From an uncultured Clostridia bacterium (GTDB lineage Bacteria; Bacillota; Clostridia; Oscillospirales; Acutalibacteraceae): a stretch of DNA of 64,000 nt. This document shows, one piece after another, positions 26,785 to 34,701 of this stretch. The stretch covers positions 186,001 through 250,000 of the forward strand of contig CAMEBF010000001.1 of assembly GCA_945912145.1 (NCBI GenBank), given 5' to 3'. The translations under genes and the position numbers were made by a program. Numbering within the stretch: the first letter of the stretch is position 1; every line of letters starts with the position of its first letter. The notes below the pieces were generated by a model. That model worked only from the letters and a program-made list of their open reading frames with translations, was not told the DNA's origin and did not search any database.

Positions 26785-28011
26785 ATGGACATTTTAGAAG
26801 CAAAGGCCGAAGTGGTCAAAGCCGGTCTTGAGCTTGTGAAATCCGGTCTGATTGCCCGTACATGGGGCAACGTCAGCTGCCGTGTGGACGATGAGTATTT
26901 CGTCATCACGCCCAGCGGCAGAAGCTACGAATCTCTGACGCCGGACGACATCGTTCTGGTCAAAATTGAGGATTGCTCGTATGAATCCGAGATCAAGCCC
27001 TCATCTGAAAAAGGCATTCATGCGCAGGCGTATAAGCTGCGCAAGGACGTCAATTTCGTTATTCATACCCATCAGAAAAACGCTTCCGCCGTCAGCTTTC
27101 TTGGCTATGACATCAATATGGTGCCCGAAGAGAGCCGCACGGTCATCGGAACGGATATTCCGGTCGCTTCCTACGGTCTGCCGGGTACCGGTAAGCTTCG
27201 CAAGGGTGTAACGGCAGCGTTGGAGCGTTCCGCTTCCAAAGCCATCATTATGGCGCATCACGGCGCGCTGTGCGTCGGTACGGATTATGATGACGCATTC
27301 GCTGTTGCCGCCGAGCTCGAAAAAGTTTGCGGCAAGTTCTTGCTGGACAGGCTTGAAGCTGTTTCCGGCAAAGTCACGGATAATATCGCAGCCGTTGCCG
27401 AGCATATAGCCGAAGTGAGCGCAAACGCCAAGCAGGAAGCGCAGCTTTTCGATCCCTATACGTCGGAAAGAGACGGCTCGACGCTTGTGATGAGACCTGT
27501 CGATGGCGGCGAATCGGTTCGCATTGACCTGAGAACCGGTGATGAAATCGGCTCGTGCGAGAATTATCCCGCCAGCGCAGAGCTTCACCGTGCGATCTAT
27601 AATAAGAGAGATGATGTCAACTGCATCATTCATTCCAAAAAGCCAGAGATTCTTTCGGCGTCGAAAGTCGGCGGAACTTTCAGACCGCTTCTGGATGATT
27701 TTGCGCAGCTTGTCGGCGTGACGCTTCGAACAGGGGAGTATAATCCCTCGAACACCGTCAAAACCGCGAAAAAGGTTGTTCGCAAGCTCAAAGGCAGAAA
27801 TGCCGTTCTGGTCAAGGATAACGGCGCGATCTGTGTCGCAGGCAATGAATACGACGCCGAAGCCGTTGAGATGGTTCTTGAAAAAGAAATGAGAACGGAC
27901 GCGGCGGCAAAGATGATCGGTGACGCCAAATATATCAATAAGGTTGAATCTCTTCTCATGCGTGTCATTTATAAGACGAAGTATTCCAAGAAGACCGAAA
28001 CCAACAAATAA
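26785..28011 (+). CDS. Tandem class II aldolase/adducin-domain protein
   Basis: A 408-residue protein made of two aldolase/adducin domains, as in a duplicated fuculose-phosphate aldolase. Domain 1 (about 1-215) keeps the metal site: Glu75, His94 and His96 in VIHTHQKN, and His158-His159 in AHHGALCVG. Domain 2 (about 240-395) aligns in pattern but reads IIHSKKPEI and VKDNGAICVAG at the same places, so two of the three histidines are lost and it is probably structural or regulatory. It follows the aminotransferase by 24 bases with AGAGGTG and ends the operon. Together they might break down or build an amino or keto sugar; the substrate is not evident. Confidence 0.85.
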   Translation: MDILEAKAEVVKAGLELVKSGLIARTWGNVSCRVDDEYFVITPSGRSYESLTPDDIVLVKIEDCSYESEIKPSSEKGIHAQAYKLRKDVNFVIHTHQKNASAVSFLGYDINMVPEESRTVIGTDIPVASYGLPGTGKLRKGVTAALERSASKAIIMAHHGALCVGTDYDDAFAVAAELEKVCGKFLLDRLEAVSGKVTDNIAAVAEHIAEVSANAKQEAQLFDPYTSERDGSTLVMRPVDGGESVRIDLRTGDEIGSCENYPASAELHRAIYNKRDDVNCIIHSKKPEILSASKVGGTFRPLLDDFAQLVGVTLRTGEYNPSNTVKTAKKVVRKLKGRNAVLVKDNGAICVAGNEYDAEAVEMVLEKEMRTDAAAKMIGDAKYINKVESLLMRVIYKTKYSKKTETNK

Positions 28012-28026
28012 GTTTTTTTGCAGCAG

Positions 28027-28060
28027 CCCTGCCGACTTTTTTCGGCAGGGTTGTATTTTT
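28027..28060 (+). terminator. Terminator of the aminotransferase-aldolase operon
   Basis: A 9-bp stem CCCTGCCGA (28027-28035) / TCGGCAGGG (28042-28050) is followed by a mixed T-rich tract. Confidence 0.75.
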
Positions 28061-28109
28061 GTTTGCGTCATGGTATACTGTTTCTGGTGGAGTTGGCAGC
28101 TCATTTGTA

Positions 28110-28138
28110 TTGTGAACTCCTCCTGAAAACTATATATA
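28110..28138 (+). promoter_or_regulatory. Probable promoter of the GH27 gene
   Basis: A -35 TTGTGA (28110-28115) and a -10 TATATA (28133-28138) are 17 bases apart, in an AT-rich stretch before the ATG at 28190. This is weaker than others in the window. Confidence 0.4.
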
Positions 28139-28189
28139 TAATAGTATAGAAAAACCGTACTCGTTTTCGGGTAAAAAAGGAGAAATACG

Positions 28190-29851
28190 ATGCTGAAGTA
28201 TGTTATCGCCGTTCTGATTTGTCTGGTAGCCATCGCCGTCATTATCTTTGCTGTGTGGTGGAGAAAAAAGGTCAGGGAGGGAATCTGTCCAATCTGTCTT
28301 ATCAAACAGCGTATGTGCAAGTCAAAGCTCACCATGAAGGTGCCGCAGGAATTTTATCAGGGTGGAGACGCTGCAACACCGCCGATGGGCTGGTCGAGCT
28401 GGAATACATTTCGCAATCATATTGATGAAAAACTGATTCTTGAAACAGCTCGCGCGATGAAAGAAACGGGACTGATCGACGCCGGATACCGATATCTGAA
28501 TCTGGACGATTGCTGGCATTCATCACAGCGTGATGAAAACGGAGAGCTGCAAGGTGATCTGACAAAGTTTCCATCCGGTATGGGGGCTTTGGTGAAAGAG
28601 ATCAATTCTTACGGCTTGAAAGTGGGACTGTATACTTCTAACGGTTCGTATACCTGTGAGGATCTGCCGGCAAGTCTCGGTCACGAGAAAACCGATGCGC
28701 AGACCTTTGCTCACTGGGGGGTCGAATATCTGAAATACGATTTCTGTCATAACAAAACAATTCCGTCTGTTGCACCTTTGGTCGAAAGAATTGAACTGCA
28801 AACCGCCTCATCGTCACTTGTCTTAAAGGCTGATGACGCGCAATTGTCGGGATTGGCTCGGGTTTGTCAGGATAAAAAGCTCGCAACCGGTGCCTATCTC
28901 AGTTTCCTCGGTCAGGGAAAAGGTCGTGCTGTTTTCAGTTTTGATTATCCGCAGAACGGCGATAGTGTACTGACACTCGTTGTCAAAAAAAGCGGTAAGT
29001 ATGAAAAGTATATCGTCATCAAAGTCAACGGCATCTGTCATGAATTGATGATCCCGCCGACGGACGCATGGAGTCCTGAGGGACGGTATCAGATGAAAGT
29101 GAATCTGAAAAGCGGACGCAACGAAATCCAACTCTTTAACCCGGTTTGTACGCGTGCCGATAGCTCCTACATCCAATATAAACGTATGGGGCATGCTCTT
29201 ATGGAGGCGTCAAAAGAACGAAAAATTACGTATTCTATTTGCGAATGGGGAAGAAATCATCCTGAAAGTTGGGCTTGGAATGCCGGGAATCTGTGGCGCA
29301 CAACACCTGATATCACGCCGATGTGGAAGTGGATCGACATCATTTATCATCGGAATCTGAAGCTTGCGGAGATTTCCGGACAGGGACATTGGAACGATCC
29401 CGATATGCTGGAGGTCGGGAACGGAAAACTGACGTATGAGGAAAATAAGACGCATTTTTCACTCTGGTGCATGATGGCAGCTCCTTTGATTTTAGGAAAT
29501 GATGTACGAAAATTAAGAGCGAAAAATCAAGAAACTTTATCTATTTTGACGAATAAAGAGATGATTAGAATCGATCAGGATCCGCTTGGCGAGTCCTGTA
29601 TCTGCTATCAGAAAAGGCAGGGCTGTGACTATCTGATAAAGAAATTGAGCGGTAAAAGCTATGCCGTATGTATTTATAACAGAAGCGCGAGAAGCAAAAC
29701 GGTTCCTTTTGATACGCATTCTTTACCATCGGAATACCGGAAGGACAACCCTCGTTTTCTGGAAATCTGGTCGGAACAGGAATATACGGGGTCTTCCTTC
29801 TGCATTTCTCTTGCGCCGCACGGATGCGCCGTTCTTCGTCCCGAATGGTAA
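28190..29851 (+). CDS. Membrane-anchored GH27 alpha-galactosidase-like enzyme with an inserted beta-domain
   Basis: A 553-residue glycosidase. An N-terminal membrane segment (about 4-24) is followed by basic residues and not by a normal cleavage site. The GH27 barrel starts at TPPMGWSSWNTF (63-74) with LNLDDCW. The nucleophile is Asp184 in YLKYDFC; the acid/base is Asp405 in HWNDPDMLEVGN. Between these, residues about 195-320 form a beta-rich insertion (DAQLSG...KYIVIKVNG...LKSGRNEIQLFNP) that looks like a carbohydrate-binding module placed inside the barrel. It likely releases alpha-galactose (or alpha-N-acetylgalactosamine) from oligosaccharides. GGAG precedes the ATG. The first 60 residues include Cys pairs (CPIC) of unclear use. 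Confidence 0.88.
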   Translation: MLKYVIAVLICLVAIAVIIFAVWWRKKVREGICPICLIKQRMCKSKLTMKVPQEFYQGGDAATPPMGWSSWNTFRNHIDEKLILETARAMKETGLIDAGYRYLNLDDCWHSSQRDENGELQGDLTKFPSGMGALVKEINSYGLKVGLYTSNGSYTCEDLPASLGHEKTDAQTFAHWGVEYLKYDFCHNKTIPSVAPLVERIELQTASSSLVLKADDAQLSGLARVCQDKKLATGAYLSFLGQGKGRAVFSFDYPQNGDSVLTLVVKKSGKYEKYIVIKVNGICHELMIPPTDAWSPEGRYQMKVNLKSGRNEIQLFNPVCTRADSSYIQYKRMGHALMEASKERKITYSICEWGRNHPESWAWNAGNLWRTTPDITPMWKWIDIIYHRNLKLAEISGQGHWNDPDMLEVGNGKLTYEENKTHFSLWCMMAAPLILGNDVRKLRAKNQETLSILTNKEMIRIDQDPLGESCICYQKRQGCDYLIKKLSGKSYAVCIYNRSARSKTVPFDTHSLPSEYRKDNPRFLEIWSEQEYTGSSFCISLAPHGCAVLRPEW

Positions 29852-30169
29852 TGCTTTTCCCAAAAGGCGACCTCAGAAAAATCACTTCTGCATAAATTTT
29901 TTTAATATGCATTTTGTATTGCATATTTCTATATTGGAAGATAATCCACTATATATGGGGTGAATTTATCAAATTTCGACATTGTTTTTGATTTCTAACG
30001 AACTGTAGAAAAAGAAATGTTACAACTTTGTAACTTCTCACAAAATTATCAATAAAAAATTCCAATTTATCCCTAAAAATGAGAATTATATACCATTTTC
30101 TGTTTTAAAAAAATAGAGATTCCGGGGGGCTTTTCGTCAATTTATACAAAAATGGGTTGTCAAAATTGC
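29852..30169. other. AT-rich intergenic stretch, no gene seen
   Basis: About 320 bases between GH27 and the promoter of the 3D-domain gene. I see no coding frame and no clear terminator. One perfect palindrome, GTTACAA-CT-TTGTAAC, lies at 30019-30034 and could be an operator; a weaker GAATTT/AAATTT inverted repeat lies near 29962. Confidence 0.5.
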
Positions 30170-30198
30170 TTGACATTCACAAAGCAGTTGACTATAAT
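30170..30198 (+). promoter_or_regulatory. Consensus promoter of the 3D-domain gene
   Basis: A perfect -35 TTGACA (30170-30175) and a perfect -10 TATAAT (30193-30198) are 17 bases apart, leaving an untranslated leader of about 80 bases. Confidence 0.9.
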
Positions 30199-30286
30199 GA
30201 CGGCGTCTTGTGATTCCATGTATTATGGTCGTGAATATGCAGTAATTTTATGCATTTTTATGCCAAAAACACAAAGGAGACAACCT

Positions 30287-31147
30287 ATGAAGAAAGTAAA
30301 CAAAATCCTTTCTTCTGTCCGCAGCATGATGAAGACGAGAAAGTGCGCCGCTGTTTTTTCAGCATCCGTATTTGCGCTGTCTTCGATTACATGTGTCGCT
30401 CAGGTTTCCGCTGTGAAAGAAGCGGAGAAAGCCCTTTCAGGCGACAGCGTTGGACAGAAGGCCGTTCTTGAGCTTTCGGAGTCTTATTTGTCACTAAACG
30501 CAGACAATAACATTTCTGTTCTTGAGATTTCAAGCGAGTTTTTCAAAGGAAGCGACGCCGAATTTGTGTCGAACGGTTCCGTTGAAGAAAATGCTGCCAA
30601 TTCCGAATCTGAAGTAACGACAAAATCGGAGGAAACAACGGCGAAAGCCGAAACGACTACCAAAGCGGCAGCGCAGGAGACGCAGACGAAAGTGCCTGAC
30701 ACCTCTGCTTCCGCTACGACCCAGCCCGTTACGCAGCAGGTCAATCTTGTTGCCGGCGGCACGTATACCTTTTCACAGCTCGGCATCACGCAGATGTCCG
30801 ACATCCCCGTTCCCGATGATATTTTGTTTGATGAAAACGGGATCCCGCTGAATTATTCCTATAAGCTGACGGGAAAAGCGACGGCTTATAATATGGGAAC
30901 CACGACGGCAACCGGCACGAGTGTTCATCCCGGCGTTGTGGCCGTCAATCCGAATATCATTCCGTACGGCTCCAAAATGTACATTGTTGCCTCTGATGGC
31001 AGCGGCTATGTTTACGGTTATGCCAGCGCGGAAGATACCGGCGGATTCATTTACTGGGACAATGCCCCCATCGTCGATATGTATGTCAATTCTTACAGCG
31101 ACGCTTGCTATTGGGGAAACAGACCGGTTACTGTATATGTATTTTAA
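30287..31147 (+). CDS. Exported 3D-domain (double-psi beta-barrel) cell-wall protein
   Basis: A 286-residue secreted protein. The start is ATG at 30287 with AAAGGAGA upstream; longer frames add only unrelated residues. A signal-like segment (CAAVFSASVFALSSITCVAQVSA) is followed by an acidic region, then a Thr/Ala-rich linker (about 110-150, units such as AETTTKA). The C-terminal 95 residues are a 3D domain, named for three conserved Asp residues: KATAYNMG, HPGVVAVNPNIIPYGSKMYIV, ASAEDTGG and APIVDMYV. In Sps/YocH-type proteins this fold acts as a lytic-transglycosylase-like peptidoglycan enzyme. The Thr-rich linker resembles the tail of the 57-residue protein at 17839. Confidence 0.9.
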   Translation: MKKVNKILSSVRSMMKTRKCAAVFSASVFALSSITCVAQVSAVKEAEKALSGDSVGQKAVLELSESYLSLNADNNISVLEISSEFFKGSDAEFVSNGSVEENAANSESEVTTKSEETTAKAETTTKAAAQETQTKVPDTSASATTQPVTQQVNLVAGGTYTFSQLGITQMSDIPVPDDILFDENGIPLNYSYKLTGKATAYNMGTTTATGTSVHPGVVAVNPNIIPYGSKMYIVASDGSGYVYGYASAEDTGGFIYWDNAPIVDMYVNSYSDACYWGNRPVTVYVF

Positions 31148-31154
31148 CAAGACA

Positions 31155-31184
31155 GCAGGACCTTCGGGTCCTGCATTTTTTTTT
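31155..31184 (+). terminator. Terminator of the 3D-domain gene
   Basis: An 8-bp stem GCAGGACC (31155-31162) / GGTCCTGC (31167-31174) closes a TTCG tetraloop and is followed by nine T after one A. Confidence 0.92.
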
Positions 31185-31206
31185 CTATAAGCTAAAAAAG
31201 AAGGGG

Positions 31207-31235
31207 TTGCATTTTTTTTCCAAATGTGATATAAT
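31207..31235 (+). promoter_or_regulatory. Sigma-A promoter of the LCAT-like hydrolase
   Basis: A -35 TTGCAT (31207-31212) and a -10 TATAAT (31230-31235) are 17 bases apart, 56 bases before the ATG. Confidence 0.75.
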
Positions 31236-31291
31236 ACCAAATGTTGTGAAAGCTATTATGAAAATTTGTATGTTCAGGAAAGGAAATCTTT

Positions 31292-32752
31292 ATGAAAAAG
31301 CTGCTTTCTTGCATTCTTGCTCTTCTTCTTGTACTGACGGCAGTCGTTCCGGCATTTGCCGCTGAAGAATCGGCTGAACCGTCTGCAAATCGCGATTATC
31401 CTCTTGTGATTGTCCGCGGTATGGACTTCGGCGGTCTTTCCGTTAATACAGGGACGCCGCAGGAACAGTCCTGCCTTGTAGCGCCCGGTTTCGGTGATAT
31501 TGTGAAGCTTGTCGGGAATCTTGCCGGTACCTATTTTACCGAGAAGACGTTAGATACGGACGCATTGATCGGATTTCTTGACGGCATGATGGGACTTATG
31601 GCGTGTGACGAAAACGGTAATTCCCGCTATGATGTTTCCTATGCGAAATATCCGCAGGCTGTCTCGAATTATCCTCTTCTGCAAGCGGAATATGAAATGA
31701 ACGCGCAGAATGAAATCGGCATCGTCAAGAGTGCTGTCGAGCATTACGGCGCGGATAACACGTATTATTTCACTTATGACTGGCGTCTTGATCCCACCGA
31801 TACAGCGGACGATCTGAACACTATGATCGAGCAGGCGAAAGCCGACCACAATGCCGAGAAGGTCGATCTGGTCTGCTGCAGCATGGGTGGCATCGTGACG
31901 GACAGCTATATTTACGAATACGGCTGCGAGAGCCTGCATAATGTTGTGTTCGATTCCTCAACGTTCTGCGGCACCTATGTAACGACAGAACTGTTCCAGG
32001 GCAAAGTGCTGATTACGGAACAGATGCTCTATAATTTCCTCGGGAATTTTATTCAGTCTGATTTTGTTCTGAAGCTCTTCTCCAAGCTTGGGCTGTTCAA
32101 ATTTGCGGCGAATTTCGCAATGGATTTCATCGATAAGTATCAGGACGTCATTTATGATGAATTTCTGTATGATGTCTTTGTCACCATGCCGTCCCTCTGG
32201 GCGCTGGTTCAGCATGATCAATATCAGGCCTGTCTTGACTATATGTTCCCGACCGAGGAGCTCCGGACGCAGTATGCCGGTCTGATCGCCAGAGCCGATC
32301 ATCTTCAGGAGATGGTTGCAGGACTTGATGAGATGCTTCTGTCGCTGCCGGAACACGGCGTGAATGTGTCGGTTATCGCTGCGTATGAAACGCAGATGAT
32401 CCCGGTTTATCCTTCTGCGGCCTATCAGAGCGACGGTACGCTTGAAACGGCTCTGATGCTCGGCAGAGCAACGGTTTCCGAAACGCGTTCGACGCTCGGC
32501 GACGATTATGTGGCCGATAATCCCGAATGCCTGTCACCTGACAGATGCATCGATACGTCTCATGTTCTCTTCCCGGAATCGACATGGGCGATCCGTAATG
32601 CGTCTCACGTTATTGGCGATTACGGCTCGGATCTGAATGATTTCCTTTTCTGGCTGCTCACTTATGACGGTCAGCCGACGGTGCATTCCAATCCCGACTA
32701 TCCGCGTTTCATGAAGTCGGACAGCAGCGAAGCCATCTATTATTTTGAATAA
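31292..32752 (+). CDS. Exported LCAT/PGAP1-like alpha/beta-hydrolase
   Basis: A 486-residue protein with a clear signal peptide ending VVPAFA. The YDWRLDP motif (162-168) and the nucleophile elbow VCCSMGG (Ser197) match lecithin:cholesterol-acyltransferase-like lipases. A His near ATWAIRNASHVIGDYG may complete the triad. A lid-like helical region lies between about 230 and 340. It probably hydrolyses or transfers acyl groups outside the cell; the substrate is unknown. AAAGGAAA lies upstream of the ATG. It stands alone between its own promoter and terminator. Confidence 0.85.
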   Translation: MKKLLSCILALLLVLTAVVPAFAAEESAEPSANRDYPLVIVRGMDFGGLSVNTGTPQEQSCLVAPGFGDIVKLVGNLAGTYFTEKTLDTDALIGFLDGMMGLMACDENGNSRYDVSYAKYPQAVSNYPLLQAEYEMNAQNEIGIVKSAVEHYGADNTYYFTYDWRLDPTDTADDLNTMIEQAKADHNAEKVDLVCCSMGGIVTDSYIYEYGCESLHNVVFDSSTFCGTYVTTELFQGKVLITEQMLYNFLGNFIQSDFVLKLFSKLGLFKFAANFAMDFIDKYQDVIYDEFLYDVFVTMPSLWALVQHDQYQACLDYMFPTEELRTQYAGLIARADHLQEMVAGLDEMLLSLPEHGVNVSVIAAYETQMIPVYPSAAYQSDGTLETALMLGRATVSETRSTLGDDYVADNPECLSPDRCIDTSHVLFPESTWAIRNASHVIGDYGSDLNDFLFWLLTYDGQPTVHSNPDYPRFMKSDSSEAIYYFE

Positions 32753-32766
32753 GATAAAATAAAAAA

Positions 32767-32806
32767 TGCGGTTGACAGTTTGTTCTGTCAGCCGCTGTTT
32801 TTATTG
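32767..32806. terminator. Terminator between the LCAT-like hydrolase and MATE genes
   Basis: An 11-bp stem GCGGTTGACAG (32768-32778) / CTGTCAGCCGC (32785-32795) with one G-T pair is flanked by an A tract on the left and T on the right, so it works both ways. Confidence 0.85.
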
Positions 32807-34177
32807 TATCAGTTGCCGTTCTTCCTTTTTCAACTCCGAGAAGAACCAGAATGCGAACGGAATACTCACAAGGCAGGTGAGCGCGTCGGCGAGAGCCTGT
32901 GTATATTCGATGCCCTGCAAGCCTAAGAATCGGGGCAGCAGCAGGATCAGCGGGATGAAAAAGATTCCCTGACGGCAGCAGGAAAGAATGGTTGCGCGGA
33001 TGGATTTGCCGAGAGATTGCAGAATCGTATTAACAACGACAGTCACGGCGGAAAGTGGCATCGCGAAGCACTGTGCGCGCATAGCGGCCGTTCCGATCTG
33101 AATGACGGTTTCGTCTTCGGCACGGAAAAGACGCATGATCTGCGGCGCAAAGCAAAACAGGACAATGCTTAGCGACGTCATAATGACGCAGTCGGTGATG
33201 AGCGTAAAGCGGAAAGATTTCCGGACGCGGTCAAATTTCTTCGCGCCGTAATTATAACCGGCAACGGGCATAAAGCCCTGACCGACACCGAGACAGATAC
33301 AAAGGACGAGCATACAGACCTTTGTCACAATCGTCATGGCGGCGATTGCCGGATCTCCATAGCTCTTTGCTGCTTTGTTCAGAAGCACCGTTGCCACGCT
33401 GGCGAGCCCCTGACGGCTTAAAGAGGGGAAGCCCGTCAACACAATCTCGGTATACGGCTTCGGTCGGAACGTGACGTTTTTCGGATTCAGGGAAATATTG
33501 CTCTTGTGAATCAGAAACATCGTCAGCAGAATTGCGAAGCTGACAAGCTGACTAATCAGCGTGGCGAGTGCCGCGCCGGCTGTTTTCAGGTCGAGCGTAA
33601 AAATCAGGATCGGATCGAGTATGATATTCAGAATACCGCCTGTGCAAAGGCCGATCATTGCGAACGCCGCTTTGCCCTCGGAGCGAAGAATGTTATTCAT
33701 GACGAATGACGCACACATAAACGGTGCTGCCCATAGAATATAATTGCCGTAGGCGACAGCGTATTCCAGAATCGTGTCGGTCGCACCGAGTAGACGCATC
33801 AGGCCTTCCGTGAAAAGCTGACCGAACAGGGTGATCAGCGCGCCTAAAACGATCGCCGTATAGAACGCCGTGGAGGCATACATATCCGCCGCTTTTTTAT
33901 CTTTCATGCCAAGCTTGCGGGAAACGAGACTGCCGGCTCCCATGCCGAGCGTGAAACCGACCGCCTGAATCATCGTCATCAGCGAGAAAACGATGCCGAC
34001 GGCGCCGCTTGCGCTCGTTGAGAGCTTCGAGACGAAAAATGTGTCGGCGAGGTTATAGATGGACGTGACAAGCATACTGACGGTCGTCGGGATCGCCAGC
34101 TTTGTAATCAGACGCGGAATCGGCGTTTCGGTCATTTTGATAAATTGCTTTTCATCTCTTCCTGTAGATGCGTCCAT
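32801..34177 (-). CDS. MATE-family efflux transporter
   Basis: A 458-residue, twelve-helix membrane protein of the multidrug and toxic compound extrusion family, driven by Na+ or H+. Family features include LVTSIYNLADTFFVS near residue 38, GMGAGSLVSRKLG, and the second-half counterparts GQGFMPVAGYNYGAK and QSLGKS. The start is ATG at 34177. It begins nine bases after the Nudix gene, so the two are co-transcribed. The substrate is unknown. Confidence 0.93.
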   Translation of the reverse strand: MDASTGRDEKQFIKMTETPIPRLITKLAIPTTVSMLVTSIYNLADTFFVSKLSTSASGAVGIVFSLMTMIQAVGFTLGMGAGSLVSRKLGMKDKKAADMYASTAFYTAIVLGALITLFGQLFTEGLMRLLGATDTILEYAVAYGNYILWAAPFMCASFVMNNILRSEGKAAFAMIGLCTGGILNIILDPILIFTLDLKTAGAALATLISQLVSFAILLTMFLIHKSNISLNPKNVTFRPKPYTEIVLTGFPSLSRQGLASVATVLLNKAAKSYGDPAIAAMTIVTKVCMLVLCICLGVGQGFMPVAGYNYGAKKFDRVRKSFRFTLITDCVIMTSLSIVLFCFAPQIMRLFRAEDETVIQIGTAAMRAQCFAMPLSAVTVVVNTILQSLGKSIRATILSCCRQGIFFIPLILLLPRFLGLQGIEYTQALADALTCLVSIPFAFWFFSELKKEERQLIQ

Positions 34178-34186
34178 GGCAACACC

Positions 34187-34645
34187 TCATAGTATGCTCA
34201 TCGGGTCTTCGGCGTCCTTGCGCCAGAGCCCGAACGCTTCGTTTTTGTCGCTGAGAAAGACCTTTAAGTATTCGCTGAAATTCGGGGATAGCTCGTATGT
34301 CGGCAGTTCGTCCTTTTTGACCCAGAAGACCTTGCCCTCATCGGTTCCGTCCAGAAGCGTTCCGCTGTATTCCGTCGTTTTGTAGAGCGCAACAAGATAG
34401 CGTTCGTCGGAATCCTTATGGCACCAATGTACGAGCCCGCAGAGCGTCGGATTTTTGATATCGAGCCCTGTTTCCTCTTTGACTTCCCGGATGGCGCTGT
34501 CCGTAAAGCTTTCGCCTTTTTCGATATGACCACCCGGAAAAGTGATCCCTGTCCAGTATTTTACCCGTTTTTGCACAAGAACTTCATGCGTTTCGGGATT
34601 TTCTATCATAATCATGTTGGTCAGTTCACATTCCATTTTGTTCAC
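34187..34645 (-). CDS. Nudix hydrolase (MutT/8-oxo-dGTP pyrophosphatase-like)
   Basis: A 152-residue Nudix protein. The full Nudix box is present: GGHIEKGESFTDSAIREVKEETGLD (about 39-63, described here by its Gly, Glu and Arg-Glu positions). These enzymes cleave nucleoside diphosphates linked to another moiety; the N-terminal NMIMIENPETHEVLVQKRVKYW is like the 8-oxo-dGTPase group. The start has AAGGTGAAC upstream. It lies just after the terminator of the arginine operon and leads the MATE gene. Confidence 0.9.
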   Translation of the reverse strand: MNKMECELTNMIMIENPETHEVLVQKRVKYWTGITFPGGHIEKGESFTDSAIREVKEETGLDIKNPTLCGLVHWCHKDSDERYLVALYKTTEYSGTLLDGTDEGKVFWVKKDELPTYELSPNFSEYLKVFLSDKNEAFGLWRKDAEDPMSIL

Positions 34646-34655
34646 CTTAGTAGAA

Positions 34656-34685
34656 TCAGGGCTGCACCGGATGATACAGCCCTGA
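34656..34685 (-). terminator. Probable terminator of the arginine operon
   Basis: A 9-bp stem TCAGGGCTG (34656-34664) / CAGCCCTGA (34677-34685) lies 17 bases past the stop of the carB-dapF gene. The following T tract is weak, so some readthrough into the Nudix-MATE genes is possible. Confidence 0.65.
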
Positions 34686-34701
34686 CATTGTTTTGGAATT
34701 T

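Noticed and set aside
30199-30286. A riboswitch in the 80-base leader of the 3D-domain gene (some wall-enzyme genes carry c-di-AMP sensors).
   Set aside because: The leader is too short and shows no stable stem set or terminator; nothing supports a riboswitch.
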